Below are positions 14,670-24,091 of a stretch of DNA of 29,797 bases, piece by piece. The stretch lies in NCBI GenBank assembly GCA_045634445.1, contig JAZRAG010000062.1, forward strand, positions 1 to 29,797, in the 5' to 3' direction. The notes under the pieces were generated by a model. The model had not been told where the DNA came from. It saw only the letters and a list, made by a program, of their open reading frames with translations, and made no database searches. This stretch comes from Spyradenecus sp045634445 (lineage in GTDB: Bacteria; Verrucomicrobiota; Kiritimatiellia; RFP12; DVOR01). Each line of letters begins with the position of its first letter. Position 1 is the first letter of the stretch. Made by a program: the position numbers and the translations under genes.

Positions 14670-14802
14670 AAAAGTTGTGATGAAATGGATGGGAAGTCTG
14701 TATTTATGAGCGTAGTGTTTGTGAGAATCATAGCAGGTTGAGGTGTGGGTAGAGAAGATGTGTGCGCGTGTTAAAATCGCGAGAAGAGGTTATCTAAAGG
14801 GA

Positions 14803-14831
14803 TTGAGAAGAATGGCGTTTTTTGTTATGCT
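14803..14831 (+). promoter_or_regulatory. Promoter of the SNF2-type gene
   Basis: TTGAGA (14803-14808), a 17-nt spacer and TATGCT (14826-14831) with an upstream TG (extended -10). Transcription would start near 14838, giving a 44-nt leader. Confidence 0.6.
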
Positions 14832-14881
14832 ACGCGGTGTCAATTTGACAGGTGAGGGGAGTGTCTCTCTAAAGGTTTTTT

Positions 14882-17800
14882 ATGAGATTAACGCGCGAGC
14901 AAATATTATCATGGGCGAGTTCTGAAATTGCAGAACAAGGCCATAAATTATTTTCTTCTGGAGCGGTTCAGGGAGTCCAGACGAGTGGTGCTTTGATTGC
15001 TGGTTCGCTAAAGATTGGCGCAGCTCGTATTGTTACGCGTGTTTTGATAAAGGAGGGGGCACCGCCTCAAGTACAGTGCGTATGTGCAACGGCTCAGAGT
15101 CGTGGCATTTGTGCGCATGCTATTGCTGTGGCCTTGGCGTGGGTGGCTCGCCAACAGGGGAGTGTGGATGAAGTTAAGTTTTCGGCAGAACGTGCTCCGA
15201 CGTTAGTGCAAATTGAGCGTTGGGCAGATGCGGCAACTGTGGCGCGTGCGACGCGTTTAGTGAAGAGTGGTGCGGTTCAACAGACTTCTTTTAGTTACCC
15301 AGAGGGGAAGGCTGTGGTTCAAGGGAATCGCGTCCAACTTCCTGTAACATTTAAAATGCTACCAAGTGGATTGGCAGAAGGAAAATGTCAGTGTTCGCAG
15401 TCTCGAGATCAAGGCTTGCTGTGTGAACATATTGTGGCGGCGATGTTGTCCGTGATGCACCTTTATGGCAGTGATGAACGTCGCAAGCAATATGAGGAAA
15501 CGCGTGCGCGCATGGAACGTCTTTCGCGTGCGGAGAATTTAATCCAACGTGATGCGCGCGGGATTCCTGCGATGCTACGCGTCTTTATACCCTCTGTACA
15601 AACTTTAAAAGAGGCATTTTACGCGGACGCTGTGCGGATTGCTATTCGTATTTATGTAAATGACGTAGCACTTAAACCGCAAGAGTTGTCGCGCAAGGTG
15701 TATGCCTTCTCAGAGTATGACGAGGATTTAATCGGAATCTTTGAAGATATTGCCGGCGGAGCCTTTTCGGATACGATGACGTTGTCACAGGCAGATTTTC
15801 TTTCGGTAATTCACTGTGCAGGAAAGTGTTGGGTTGGGTTTGGGACAACGCGTCAGCAGTTGCGCGTGCAGAAGGGGACATGTGAGACGCCAATTTGTTT
15901 GCGCCCTGTACCTGCATTAGATGCGTTAGAAGTGTCGGTGTCTGCACCGCAAAACGGTATTTTATTGGTGCACGGGACGCACGGGTTTGTCATTGTAGGA
16001 ACAGAGGCAATCGCAGTAAAGGGAACGCTTCCATTGCCGTATCAATCGGCCTATCGAGAAGTCGTTCGTGTGCCGCGTGAGGGATTGATTCATTTCTATC
16101 AGAGTGAATTGCCGCAAATGACGGCGACTTTGCCGTTAGACGCAGAAAGCGTTCCGTTAGAGCTTTTCACGACGACGCCCGGTGAGCCACGTTTTCTCTT
16201 AGAATTGAATGGAGATGAAGAGGCTGTGGTGGCACGCTTGCAGGCGTGTTATGGTAATTATCATGTTGTGGTAGGGTCTCAAGAAGAGATTTCTCAACCC
16301 GATCCAGATGATTTCTTCCACTGTTATGTTCGCAACCGAGAAGCTGAAAGAGCTGCATTGGAATACACGCAGGCGATGGGCTTCTATGGCACGGATGGAC
16401 GTCATTTAGGTACAGTGTGTGGTGCGCGTGCGATTCGCAACTTAATGGGCGAACACATTCCTGCATTGCGTCGGATTGGATGGCGCGTTTTATTGTCGGG
16501 CGCGATTAATGATAGTTTTGAACGCGCAGAGATGATAATTCCAGTTGTTTCGGTGAGGCCGACAAGTGCAGGAGATGCGTTTGAGTTAACGACTGTCTAT
16601 GAAGCACCACAAGGGAAAATGTCAATTACCGCCACGGATGTGGAGCGCGCTTTAACGCATGGGAATGCCTATATTGAAAAAGAGGGGCAACTTGCCCTCA
16701 TTGACCTTAGCGCGTTGCGAACATTGCGAAAGACGCTCTCGTCTTGTCATGCGAGTGCAGGAAATGCACCAGGAAGTTCGCGTATAGAGGCTGTGCACGT
16801 GCCTTTTGTGGAGGCGGTACTTGCGACATTGGATGGGATTGATTTCGAAACGCATCCAGATTGGCGTAAACGTGCTGCAACGCAAAACCGAGATGAAAAG
16901 CCAGAAGCAGTTGATTTGGGTCGATTGGAAAACACCTTGCGTCCCTACCAAAAGGAAGGCGTTTATTGGTTGCGTTTCCTTGAGACATGCGGCTTCTGTG
17001 GAATTTTGGCAGATGAGATGGGCTTAGGTAAGACCTTGCAGACCTTAACTTGGCTCCAATTACCTCGGTGTAGTGCGGATGCACGTCGTGTACCAGCGCT
17101 AATTGTGTGCCCAACGTCTTTGGTTGAAAACTGGCGTCGTGAAGCATTGAAATTTGTGCCATGGATGCGGTGTTTGGTGCTCTCTGGACCAGAACGTTTT
17201 GCAAAGTTCTCCCAAGTTCCTGAAAGTGACCTTGTGATTACAAGTTATGCATTGATTCGTCGTGATACGGCTTTTCATGAGAAATGTGCGTATTCTGCAG
17301 TCGTGCTTGACGAAGCACAAGCCATTAAGAATCAACGCACACAAAATGCGCAAGCGGTAAAACTTTTGAAATCTGAAACGCGTCTTGTGCTTTCGGGTAC
17401 GCCTATTGAAAATGGCGTCTCGGACTTGTGGAGTATTATGGATTTCTTAATGCCGAATTATCTCGGCAAATATGAAGAGTTTAAATTGCGCTACGAAGAT
17501 GCGGTTGAACTCGGAGGGCGTTTTGCAGAAGCTGCGCAGGATCAATTACGTAAAAAACTGCATCCCTTCTTGTTGCGTCGCGTGAAGAAAGATGTTGCAC
17601 CCGATTTGCCAGATAAGATTCGTACAGTGATGTATTGCGAATTAACCCCTGCGCAACGTAAAGCCTATGATCGTATTCGTGAACAGGTAAAGACGCGCAT
17701 GCGTAATTTGGTGAAAGAGAAGGGATTTGAAAAGTCGCGTTTTGAGGTGTTGGCTGACTTGATGCGTTTGCGTCAGATTTGCTGCGATGTAAGTCTCTTG

Positions 17801-18343
17801 TCTGATAATGAGAAACAGCCCGAAGCGGAATCCTCTGCGAAGTTGGACACGTTGATGGAATTGCTCGCAGAAGCCCGCTCTGGCGGACATCGAATGTTGG
17901 TCTTTTCACAATTCACTTCCATGTTAAAGCGAATCGCAGAACGTTTAGAGCGCGAAGGTGTACGGTTCTGTTATTTGGATGGTAGTACGAAAAATCGACT
18001 TGATGAATGCGCACGTTTTAATCAAGATACGGCTATCCCGATCTTCTTAATCTCCTTGAAGGCAGGGGGAACGGGCTTGAATCTAACAGGCGCTGATATG
18101 GTCGTACACTTTGACCCGTGGTGGAATCCTGCCGCAGAAGAACAGGCAACGGATCGTGCACATCGTATTGGACAAAAGCGAACCGTTCAAGCGATTAAAT
18201 TAATTGCACAAGATACAATTGAAGAAAAAGTCTTGGAAATGCAACGCAAAAAGCAGGCGTTAATTGACGCAACCGTGAATGCTACCGATGGTTCAATTGT
18301 TTCTACATTGACGATGGCAGAAATTGAAGATCTGTTATCGTAA
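14882..18343 (+). CDS. SNF2-family DNA-dependent ATPase with two SWIM zinc fingers
   Basis: Bacterial Swi2/Snf2 proteins are ATP-driven double-stranded DNA translocases; their cellular roles are mostly unknown. The C-terminal half has the full motor: NTLRPYQKEGVYWLRFL, Walker A DEMGLGKT (K717), DEAQ box (D810-Q813), LVLSGTPIENGVSDLWSIMDF, then VFSQFTSMLKRI, SLKAGGTGLNLTGADMVVHF and QATDRAHRIGQKR. The N-terminus has two SWIM fingers: C66-V-C68, C77-A-H79 and C169-Q-C171, C181-E-H183. About 450 residues between finger 2 and the motor are not recognisable. The length, 1153 residues, is usual for SWIM-SNF2 proteins. AAAGG precedes the ATG at 14882. Codons are less biased (more AAA for Lys, more GCG) than in oadAB, secDF or nrdD, as expected for a weakly expressed gene. 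No nuclease or methylase neighbours suggest a defence island. Confidence 0.93.
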   Translation: MRLTREQILSWASSEIAEQGHKLFSSGAVQGVQTSGALIAGSLKIGAARIVTRVLIKEGAPPQVQCVCATAQSRGICAHAIAVALAWVARQQGSVDEVKFSAERAPTLVQIERWADAATVARATRLVKSGAVQQTSFSYPEGKAVVQGNRVQLPVTFKMLPSGLAEGKCQCSQSRDQGLLCEHIVAAMLSVMHLYGSDERRKQYEETRARMERLSRAENLIQRDARGIPAMLRVFIPSVQTLKEAFYADAVRIAIRIYVNDVALKPQELSRKVYAFSEYDEDLIGIFEDIAGGAFSDTMTLSQADFLSVIHCAGKCWVGFGTTRQQLRVQKGTCETPICLRPVPALDALEVSVSAPQNGILLVHGTHGFVIVGTEAIAVKGTLPLPYQSAYREVVRVPREGLIHFYQSELPQMTATLPLDAESVPLELFTTTPGEPRFLLELNGDEEAVVARLQACYGNYHVVVGSQEEISQPDPDDFFHCYVRNREAERAALEYTQAMGFYGTDGRHLGTVCGARAIRNLMGEHIPALRRIGWRVLLSGAINDSFERAEMIIPVVSVRPTSAGDAFELTTVYEAPQGKMSITATDVERALTHGNAYIEKEGQLALIDLSALRTLRKTLSSCHASAGNAPGSSRIEAVHVPFVEAVLATLDGIDFETHPDWRKRAATQNRDEKPEAVDLGRLENTLRPYQKEGVYWLRFLETCGFCGILADEMGLGKTLQTLTWLQLPRCSADARRVPALIVCPTSLVENWRREALKFVPWMRCLVLSGPERFAKFSQVPESDLVITSYALIRRDTAFHEKCAYSAVVLDEAQAIKNQRTQNAQAVKLLKSETRLVLSGTPIENGVSDLWSIMDFLMPNYLGKYEEFKLRYEDAVELGGRFAEAAQDQLRKKLHPFLLRRVKKDVAPDLPDKIRTVMYCELTPAQRKAYDRIREQVKTRMRNLVKEKGFEKSRFEVLADLMRLRQICCDVSLLSDNEKQPEAESSAKLDTLMELLAEARSGGHRMLVFSQFTSMLKRIAERLEREGVRFCYLDGSTKNRLDECARFNQDTAIPIFLISLKAGGTGLNLTGADMVVHFDPWWNPAAEEQATDRAHRIGQKRTVQAIKLIAQDTIEEKVLEMQRKKQALIDATVNATDGSIVSTLTMAEIEDLLS

Positions 18344-18360
18344 ACGCGCAATAAAATCAG

Positions 18361-18409
18361 ACATATTTAATAAGAATATGTGGCACAAAGAGGAGCATCT
18401 CTTATGTGC
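18361..18409. terminator. Hairpins between convergent genes (weak termination signal)
   Basis: Two adjacent stems fill the 82-nt gap between the convergent SNF2 and TadE-like genes: ACATATT/AATATGT (18361-18381), and GCACAAAGAG with CTCTTATGTGC (18383-18409, one bulged A). Read on the minus strand the first is followed by CTGATTTTATT. Neither has a clean T-run. Confidence 0.35.
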
Positions 18410-18425
18410 GGAAAGGGTGTGGGTT

Positions 18426-18920
18426 TTATTGCCAAATGCCACGCGTTGCAGGAAAGGTGAGGCGTTCGCTAATGGTAAGTGTGCCTTTGCCATAAACCCA
18501 ATCAATAAAGGCGTCATTCAAGAGGACTGTTTCAGAAGCTTCAGTTTCTTCAAGGCCAAGGTCACCATCTGCGAAGGTACGCGTCCGGAGCGTATAACTG
18601 CTCATAGGGAGTTTGGATTCAAGCGCTGGTTGATAATTTTCCAGTTTGGTGTAGGCATTAATATTGTGAAAAGGGTTGGAACGCGCTTCGCTCTCAGGGG
18701 AAGAATCAACCCATCCAGCAGTACTCCGTGTTAATGCAGATTCACCGACTTTACACCGAAGATCGCGATGGAGTCTTTCTTCTTGTAAGCAAATAGTCGC
18801 TAATGTGGTCACGCCAGAAATGAGCGTAATGAGCACAATCAGACAAATGACGAACTCCACCATTGCCTGCCCTTTGCGGCAGGAGGCCTTTTTAAGCGGA
18901 TTTTTGGGCGTAGCGCACAT
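18426..18920 (-). CDS. TadE-like minor pilin or pseudopilin
   Basis: The 164-residue protein has a short basic head, then KGQAMVEFVICLIVLITLISGVT: a Gly followed five residues later by Glu (E22) at the start of a hydrophobic helix. This is the pattern of TadE/TadG-type proteins and type IV pilin-like precursors, so a prepilin peptidase could cut after G17. The remaining 120 residues are hydrophilic, probably exported, with no recognisable domain. It is the last gene of the minus-strand glg operon, 37 nt after the phosphoesterase gene. No other tad or pil genes are present here, so the partner machinery must be elsewhere. The ATG at 18920 has no close Shine-Dalgarno sequence; the nearest (AGAGGA) lies in a hairpin. 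Start at the internal ATG (M20) is unlikely because it would remove the motif. Confidence 0.65.
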   Translation of the reverse strand: MCATPKNPLKKASCRKGQAMVEFVICLIVLITLISGVTTLATICLQEERLHRDLRCKVGESALTRSTAGWVDSSPESEARSNPFHNINAYTKLENYQPALESKLPMSSYTLRTRTFADGDLGLEETEASETVLLNDAFIDWVYGKGTLTISERLTFPATRGIWQ

Positions 18921-18926
18921 CGTGAG

Positions 18927-18939
18927 GAGGATTTTCCTC
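18927..18939 (-). promoter_or_regulatory. Hairpin covering the ribosome site of the TadE-like gene
   Basis: On the minus strand GAGGA (18939-18935) pairs with TCCTC (18931-18927) around the loop AAA, seven bases before the ATG. The only Shine-Dalgarno-like sequence is inside this stem, which may reduce translation. Confidence 0.35.
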
Positions 18940-18957
18940 TGAAACCTTTACAACGGC

Positions 18958-19716
18958 TTATTGCCCCGTGTAAAGGCGGTTGATGAGGCGTTCGGGGAGG
19001 CCGGCGTCTTTGATGCGTTGAACTGCAGCCTCAATTTCGTAATCAACGCGACGAAATTCGATGGACAACTTTGTGAGGCCTTCGGCAGTAAAAATCAAAT
19101 AACAAGCTTTGGGAATTCCATCACGCGGTTGACCAACGGAGCCGACATTGATGAAATAGTTGCCTTGGTCCAAGAGGCCGTTTGCTGCACCGAGCTTCAA
19201 GATGCCATGAGAGGCACCTGTTGTGGTGCGACGAAAGATGCACGGCACATGTGTATGACCATGGAAACATACGCGTGTACGCTGATAATTGAAGCTATCT
19301 TCTGCATCCTGCTTGTCAAATGCATAACGATAGTGGTCGGGACTATCAAGCGTAGAGTGTACGATGGTGAAACCCATAATTACGGCGGTTAACGGCAAAT
19401 TATGCAACCACCGCGTATCCTCTTCAGAAATGTTTCGGCGCGTCCACTCGATGACACTTGCCGCATTGGGCTGGAAGTCATCCAAATTGACGGACGGATC
19501 AGAGCAGTAGTGGTCGTGATTACCTTTAACGACTTTACAACCTAATTCACGGATACGCTGGATACACTCTCTGGGGGCGGCATTATATCCTACAACATCA
19601 CCCAAGCAGACAAAATCGGTAACACCTTGAGCATGCGCGTCTGCGATAACAGCGTCTAATGCTTCAATGTTTGAGTGGATATCACTAATAATTGCGTAAC
19701 GTTTAGGTTTAGCCAT
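18958..19716 (-). CDS. YfcE/MJ0936-type metallophosphoesterase
   Basis: A small cytoplasmic calcineurin-like phosphodiesterase of 252 residues. All metal-binding motifs are present in order: SDIHSN (D12, H14), LGDVVGY, GNHDH, HSTLD and GHTHVP. Members of this family hydrolyse phosphodiesters such as bis-pNPP in vitro, and the physiological substrate is usually unknown. The ATG is 8 nt after the ispD stop, so the two are likely translated from one message. It shares no obvious pathway with glycogen or isoprenoid synthesis. Confidence 0.85.
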   Translation of the reverse strand: MAKPKRYAIISDIHSNIEALDAVIADAHAQGVTDFVCLGDVVGYNAAPRECIQRIRELGCKVVKGNHDHYCSDPSVNLDDFQPNAASVIEWTRRNISEEDTRWLHNLPLTAVIMGFTIVHSTLDSPDHYRYAFDKQDAEDSFNYQRTRVCFHGHTHVPCIFRRTTTGASHGILKLGAANGLLDQGNYFINVGSVGQPRDGIPKACYLIFTAEGLTKLSIEFRRVDYEIEAAVQRIKDAGLPERLINRLYTGQ

Positions 19717-19724
19717 AAGAAAGA

Positions 19725-20411
19725 TTAATTTAAGCGCAAAAGGGCTGCCGCGATGGTGAGATCAATTGGAGTGGTAATTTTAATGTTAGGAGAGGGCCAC
19801 TTAACCAATTTAATTGCTTCACCTGCTGCTTCTAAAACAGCTGCGTCATCAGTGTATTCTGTCGTGCGTGGCGCTACGAACTTTTCATAAGCGGGCAACA
19901 ACTTGTTTGCTGCAAAGGATTGAGGCGTCTGAACAGCCCACAATGTGGAACGATCCGGTGTGGATTCTACAACCAAATTCTTGGAGGCCACTTTTACGGT
20001 ATCAACCATAGCAGTGGCTGCAACGCCGCTACCAAAACGGCGTGCAGCCTTTAATGTGTCGCTAATTAGTTCTGGCGTGACGCATGGACGAGCTCCATCA
20101 TGAATGGTGATATACTGCGTTTCAAAGGGATCAATCTCTTTGAGCGCTGCCATGACAGAATCTTGTCGGCGTGTACCGCCAATGACAATCTTCTGCAACT
20201 TGCGAATCCCAAACATCATTTGAAGTCCACGCGCTGCTGTTACCTGGTCCTTACGAACCACGAGGATGATATGGTCTACGTCTTTACAACTTTCAAAGGC
20301 TAACAATGACCATGCTACAACAGGTTTTGGGCCAAGTGAAAGGAAGCACTTGTCCATGCCTGCGCCCATGCGGGTGCCTTTTCCAGAAGCTAAAATAATC
20401 GCAGTAACCAT
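19725..20411 (-). CDS. ispD: 2-C-methyl-D-erythritol 4-phosphate cytidylyltransferase
   Basis: IspD joins CTP and MEP to form CDP-methylerythritol, the third step of the MEP route to isoprenoids. The 228-residue protein has the nucleotide-binding N-terminus TAIILASGKGTRMG with a following conserved Lys (MDKCFLSLG), GGTRRQDSVMAAL, TIHDGARPCVT, WAVQTPQSF and a final ITTPIDLTIAAALL. Length is typical. It sits 26 nt after glgB and 8 nt before the phosphoesterase gene. The usual partner ispF is not in the window. The organism therefore probably makes isoprenoids by the MEP pathway. Confidence 0.93.
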   Translation of the reverse strand: MVTAIILASGKGTRMGAGMDKCFLSLGPKPVVAWSLLAFESCKDVDHIILVVRKDQVTAARGLQMMFGIRKLQKIVIGGTRRQDSVMAALKEIDPFETQYITIHDGARPCVTPELISDTLKAARRFGSGVAATAMVDTVKVASKNLVVESTPDRSTLWAVQTPQSFAANKLLPAYEKFVAPRTTEYTDDAAVLEAAGEAIKLVKWPSPNIKITTPIDLTIAAALLRLN

Positions 20412-20437
20412 AGTAACGTCCTCGCAGTGTAGAAGGG

Positions 20438-22498
20438 TTAAAGGGTTTCAGCTTTTTTCTTGTTACGCGTTGCGCGAGCAACTGTTGGAGGAATACGTTC
20501 AATCACCAATGCCGTGCGAGCAGGGAGATACAAACGAATTGCAAAGCAACGTTCATTTTCACGTTCAATCGTGGTCAAGGGGAATTCCTGGCCCGGAATG
20601 ACGCGGTTGAAGCCTCCAAATGCTTCAGCATCTGTGTCCAACGCATGACGATAGACGCCTGGTGGGACAATCAACGGATAGTCCACCAAGGACTGTTCTG
20701 AATGGAAGTTGAAGATGAAGAGCAATTCACCGCGCATAAAGGCGAGAATCTTATCGTTGTCATTTGCATAAATGCGACGCGGATAAGTGTCTTCCAACGC
20801 CTTGCGACCATTCACGACCAACTGCATCATCGCTTCGTCAAAGTCGCCTAAACCCTTGAAGCGCAATTCGTCACTATCGCGGAGAGACCACTGACGACGT
20901 GCATAGTGATAGCTGTTGTTATTACCTTCACGAGGGAAGTCGATCCATTCAGGATGGCCGAATTCATTACCCATGAAGTTCAAATACGCACAGCAACACC
21001 CTAAGGTGGCCAAACGTGCCATCTTGTGTAAAGCTAAGCCACGATCAATCAAGAGATTCTGCGAGCCCTTATGCATGGCTTCGTACATCTCTTTATCAAT
21101 CATCTGGAAGATGAAGCTCTTACCACCCACGAGGGCCTGGTCATGCGATTCAACGTAGTTTACCGTGCGTTCATCTGCGCGACGATTGGTGAGTTCGTGC
21201 CACATAAAGCTAACGGACCAATCTTCGTCACGGATATCACGTACGAGCTTAAACCAACATTCGGGCACGCCCATTGCCATGCGGTAGTCAAAGCCAATGC
21301 CACATTCTTCAAGCGGAGCGCCAATGCCAGGCATACCACTCACGTCTTCTGCCACCGTTAATGCGTCAGGACGCACCGTATGAATCACTGCATTTGCGAG
21401 CGTCAAATAGGTGCAAGCATCTTCATCTACGGTAGAATCAAAATACATGCCATAGTTGGAGAAGTCAACGCCTAAACCATGATGGAGATAGAGCATTGAA
21501 GTGACGCCGTCAAAGCGGTAACCATCAAAGTGGAATTCATCCAACCAGAAACGGCAGTTGGAGAGCAAGAAGTGTAAAACGTCAGTCTTCCCGTAGTCAA
21601 AGCAACGAGAATCCCACGCATCATGCCATCCACGTGAGCCATCATGGAAGTATTGATAGGCGGTACCATCAAAGCAGGAGAGGCCGTCACGCTCATTCTT
21701 CACTGCGTGTGAGTGAACAATGTCCATAATGACTGCGATGCCCATGCCGTGGGCCTTGTCAATCAAAGCCTTGAGTTCTTCAGGCGTACCAAAACGCGAG
21801 CTGGCGGCAAAGAAGCTAGAGACGTGATAGCCGAAGCTCCCGTAGTACGGGTGCTCCATAATGCCCATAATCTGAAGCGTGTTGTAACCAGCAGCTTTGA
21901 TGCGAGGAAGGATTTCTTCTGCGAATTCAGTGTAGGTGCCGACGCCCTCTTTTTCCTGCGCCATACCGATGTGCGCTTCGTAAATAACGGGCGCTACTGC
22001 AGGACGCGTAAAGTCGTTTTTCCAACGATACGGGCGCGGTTGCCACACCTGTGCAGCGAAGAGCCCCGTTTCGGGATCCTGCACGACGCGACGGGCATAG
22101 GCGGGAATGCGTTCGCCGCGACCACCATTCCACAATACTTCTAAACGGAAGAATTGTCCATGGCAAATCGCATCTTCAGCACCACGCCATTCAAAGACGT
22201 CACGACCAGGAATACGAACAGCTTGGAATTCAGGGCGTACTTCCCAATTGGAGAAATCGCCAACGAGCCAAATCTGGGTGGCGTTGGGGGCCCATTCACG
22301 GAAAACCCAACCATCCTTTGTGCGATGCAAACCATAATACTCATGGGCACTGGCGAAGGACGCCAGTGCTTTGAGTTCGGTTGCACCACCTGTTAAACGC
22401 TTAGCCGTATCCTTCGCACGCTGTGCGCGACGTTCAATGACATCGGCGTAGGGGGCGAGCCACGGGTCATCTAAAAGGCGCATGCGCGGCGAGGGCAT
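20438..22498 (-). CDS. glgB: 1,4-alpha-glucan (glycogen) branching enzyme, eukaryote-type GH13_8
   Basis: The enzyme cuts alpha-1,4-glucan chains and rejoins them as alpha-1,6 branches. A CBM48 domain lies near residues 55-150 (GWVFREWAPNATQIWLVGDF). The catalytic barrel has GIAVIMDIVHSHAVKN, GYRFDGVTSML with nucleophile D330, AEDVSGMPG with acid E384, and NYVESHDQA; MGNEFGHPEWIDFPREGN near the end is characteristic of the eukaryotic-type branch of GH13 rather than the E. coli type. At 686 residues the length is normal. Its ATG overlaps the glgA stop by one base (TAATG), so the two are translationally coupled. Confidence 0.96.
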   Translation of the reverse strand: MPSPRMRLLDDPWLAPYADVIERRAQRAKDTAKRLTGGATELKALASFASAHEYYGLHRTKDGWVFREWAPNATQIWLVGDFSNWEVRPEFQAVRIPGRDVFEWRGAEDAICHGQFFRLEVLWNGGRGERIPAYARRVVQDPETGLFAAQVWQPRPYRWKNDFTRPAVAPVIYEAHIGMAQEKEGVGTYTEFAEEILPRIKAAGYNTLQIMGIMEHPYYGSFGYHVSSFFAASSRFGTPEELKALIDKAHGMGIAVIMDIVHSHAVKNERDGLSCFDGTAYQYFHDGSRGWHDAWDSRCFDYGKTDVLHFLLSNCRFWLDEFHFDGYRFDGVTSMLYLHHGLGVDFSNYGMYFDSTVDEDACTYLTLANAVIHTVRPDALTVAEDVSGMPGIGAPLEECGIGFDYRMAMGVPECWFKLVRDIRDEDWSVSFMWHELTNRRADERTVNYVESHDQALVGGKSFIFQMIDKEMYEAMHKGSQNLLIDRGLALHKMARLATLGCCCAYLNFMGNEFGHPEWIDFPREGNNNSYHYARRQWSLRDSDELRFKGLGDFDEAMMQLVVNGRKALEDTYPRRIYANDNDKILAFMRGELLFIFNFHSEQSLVDYPLIVPPGVYRHALDTDAEAFGGFNRVIPGQEFPLTTIERENERCFAIRLYLPARTALVIERIPPTVARATRNKKKAETL

Positions 22499-24069
22499 TA
22501 CATACCCCCGTTGGTGTAAGGATTCTGGTTTTCGTTACCACCGTCGAAGAGCTCGGTGAGCGGACGCTGGAGCATTTCTTCGTAGATCTTGATGTATTCG
22601 GCTGCGCATGCTTCGTGGTTGAAGCGCTGCTTGGCGTCGACCATGATACGAGAGATCTGTGCTTCGCGAACATCGGTGGGGAGACGATAGAAGTCCATTG
22701 CGCGGTCGATTGCCCATTCCAAGCCTTCGCTGCCGTAGAACTTGAAGGGGAAGCCGTTACCGGTATTGCTACCCACATCGAGCATTTCGACGGTATCGTG
22801 CAAACCACCGGTATCGTGAGCAATGGTGAGCGAACCGTAAATCGGAGCCACCATCTGAGGAAGACCGCAGGGTTCGAAGAGCGACGGCATGAGCGTGAAG
22901 TCGCTGGAGGCGTAACCCAAACGAGAAATGTGTTCGTCGAAGTCCACCACGGCTAAGCGACCATAGAGGTTATGGAAGCCGAGGATGTCGCGGAAGGCCT
23001 GCTGGTAAGGACCATTTGCCACGATGGCGAACTGAATATTGTCGTCACGATACTTTTCCAAAATCTTGTAAAGGATATCGGTGAGCAACTGCGGGCCCTT
23101 CTGCACGGGGTCCAAACGGCTCGGCCAGAAGAAGAGCGGAGCGTCGGGATTCTTGAAGAGACCGACCTTTTCCTGGAACTGCATCTTGTTGGAGATCTTA
23201 GCAGCGTGATGCGTTTGGGCGTTGTAGTTCACCTTCAAGTTCGCATCGGTTTCAGGATTGTAGCTGTCATCCGGAGCATTCAAGATACCGCGTGCGCAGC
23301 CTGCGTTGTACTTTGCGATCACTTCGTTGCGGAACTGACCAGGGATGAAGTCGAACCAACCACGGACGATTTCTTCCAAGAAGGTCGGCGACACCGAGTT
23401 GATGAAGTGCGAAGCGAAGACACCAGAGGTCAAGAAGTCGACGGGGTTCGTATCGCGGCTTTCAAAGTAGTCATAGGGAGGACGCGAGTAGAAGAGGTTC
23501 TTCCAGAATTCTGCTGCGTCAATACCCGAGTATTCAATTTCACCGAGGCAACGATGCACAGTGTGGATGTTGTGAATCGTGAAGAGGCAGGGGATGCCGA
23601 GGCGGCGTGCTGCAGCAGGAATCAAGCCCGTCATCCAGTCGTTACAGTGAATCAAGTCAGGCTGCACGGTGGGGATGATGTTGTTGATCACTTCGCGCTG
23701 GAATGCGAGTGCGAGGTGCGGGTTTTCATCGCCCTGAGAATAGACGGTGTCACGATAGTAGAAGCAACGGTCTTCTGCCAAGTGGATACGCGAATCTGGC
23801 AAGTGTGCCTGATAAGTACGCAATTCGTCTGCGATGAGACGACCCACGTCCACATGGAACATGCGACGATAGTGTGGTAATGCCACATGGACATCTGCAC
23901 CTAATTGGAACAAACGAGCCACCAAGCTTGCGGACACGTCGGCCAAGCCACCAGCTTTCGCGCTTAATTTATCTGCCATATTGCCCATACCTGCGGGCAA
24001 ATAGGTGATTTCGGGCGTCACAATTAGAATGCGCGGTTTACGTTTCTCAACTTTCTTTGTCTGAGCCAT
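22498..24069 (-). CDS. glgA: Glycogen (starch) synthase, GT5
   Basis: GlgA transfers glucose from ADP-glucose (or UDP-glucose) to growing glycogen chains. The N-terminal lobe has RILIVTPEITYLP and, after a short insertion, the nucleotide-sugar motif KAGGLAD (K38); most GT5 enzymes have this motif about 15 residues from the start. IHCNDWMTGLIP and FTIHNIHT follow. The C-terminal lobe has WPSRLDPVQKGPQLL, the catalytic region LMPSLFEPCGLPQMV, and HDTGGLHDTV. I chose the ATG at 24069 because AGGAG stands eight bases upstream and an in-frame start at 24243 would overlap the upstream gene by about 150 nt. The resulting 523-residue protein is of typical length. ADP-glucose pyrophosphorylase (glgC) is not in the window. 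Confidence 0.95.
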   Translation of the reverse strand: MAQTKKVEKRKPRILIVTPEITYLPAGMGNMADKLSAKAGGLADVSASLVARLFQLGADVHVALPHYRRMFHVDVGRLIADELRTYQAHLPDSRIHLAEDRCFYYRDTVYSQGDENPHLALAFQREVINNIIPTVQPDLIHCNDWMTGLIPAAARRLGIPCLFTIHNIHTVHRCLGEIEYSGIDAAEFWKNLFYSRPPYDYFESRDTNPVDFLTSGVFASHFINSVSPTFLEEIVRGWFDFIPGQFRNEVIAKYNAGCARGILNAPDDSYNPETDANLKVNYNAQTHHAAKISNKMQFQEKVGLFKNPDAPLFFWPSRLDPVQKGPQLLTDILYKILEKYRDDNIQFAIVANGPYQQAFRDILGFHNLYGRLAVVDFDEHISRLGYASSDFTLMPSLFEPCGLPQMVAPIYGSLTIAHDTGGLHDTVEMLDVGSNTGNGFPFKFYGSEGLEWAIDRAMDFYRLPTDVREAQISRIMVDAKQRFNHEACAAEYIKIYEEMLQRPLTELFDGGNENQNPYTNGGM

Positions 24070-24091
24070 GATGGTACTCCTGGTTAATTTT

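Noticed and set aside
14882..18343. Defence island (SNF2-containing system such as DISARM)
   Set aside because: No methylase, DUF1998, nuclease or phospholipase-type partner genes are adjacent; neighbours are a transporter and a TadE-like gene.
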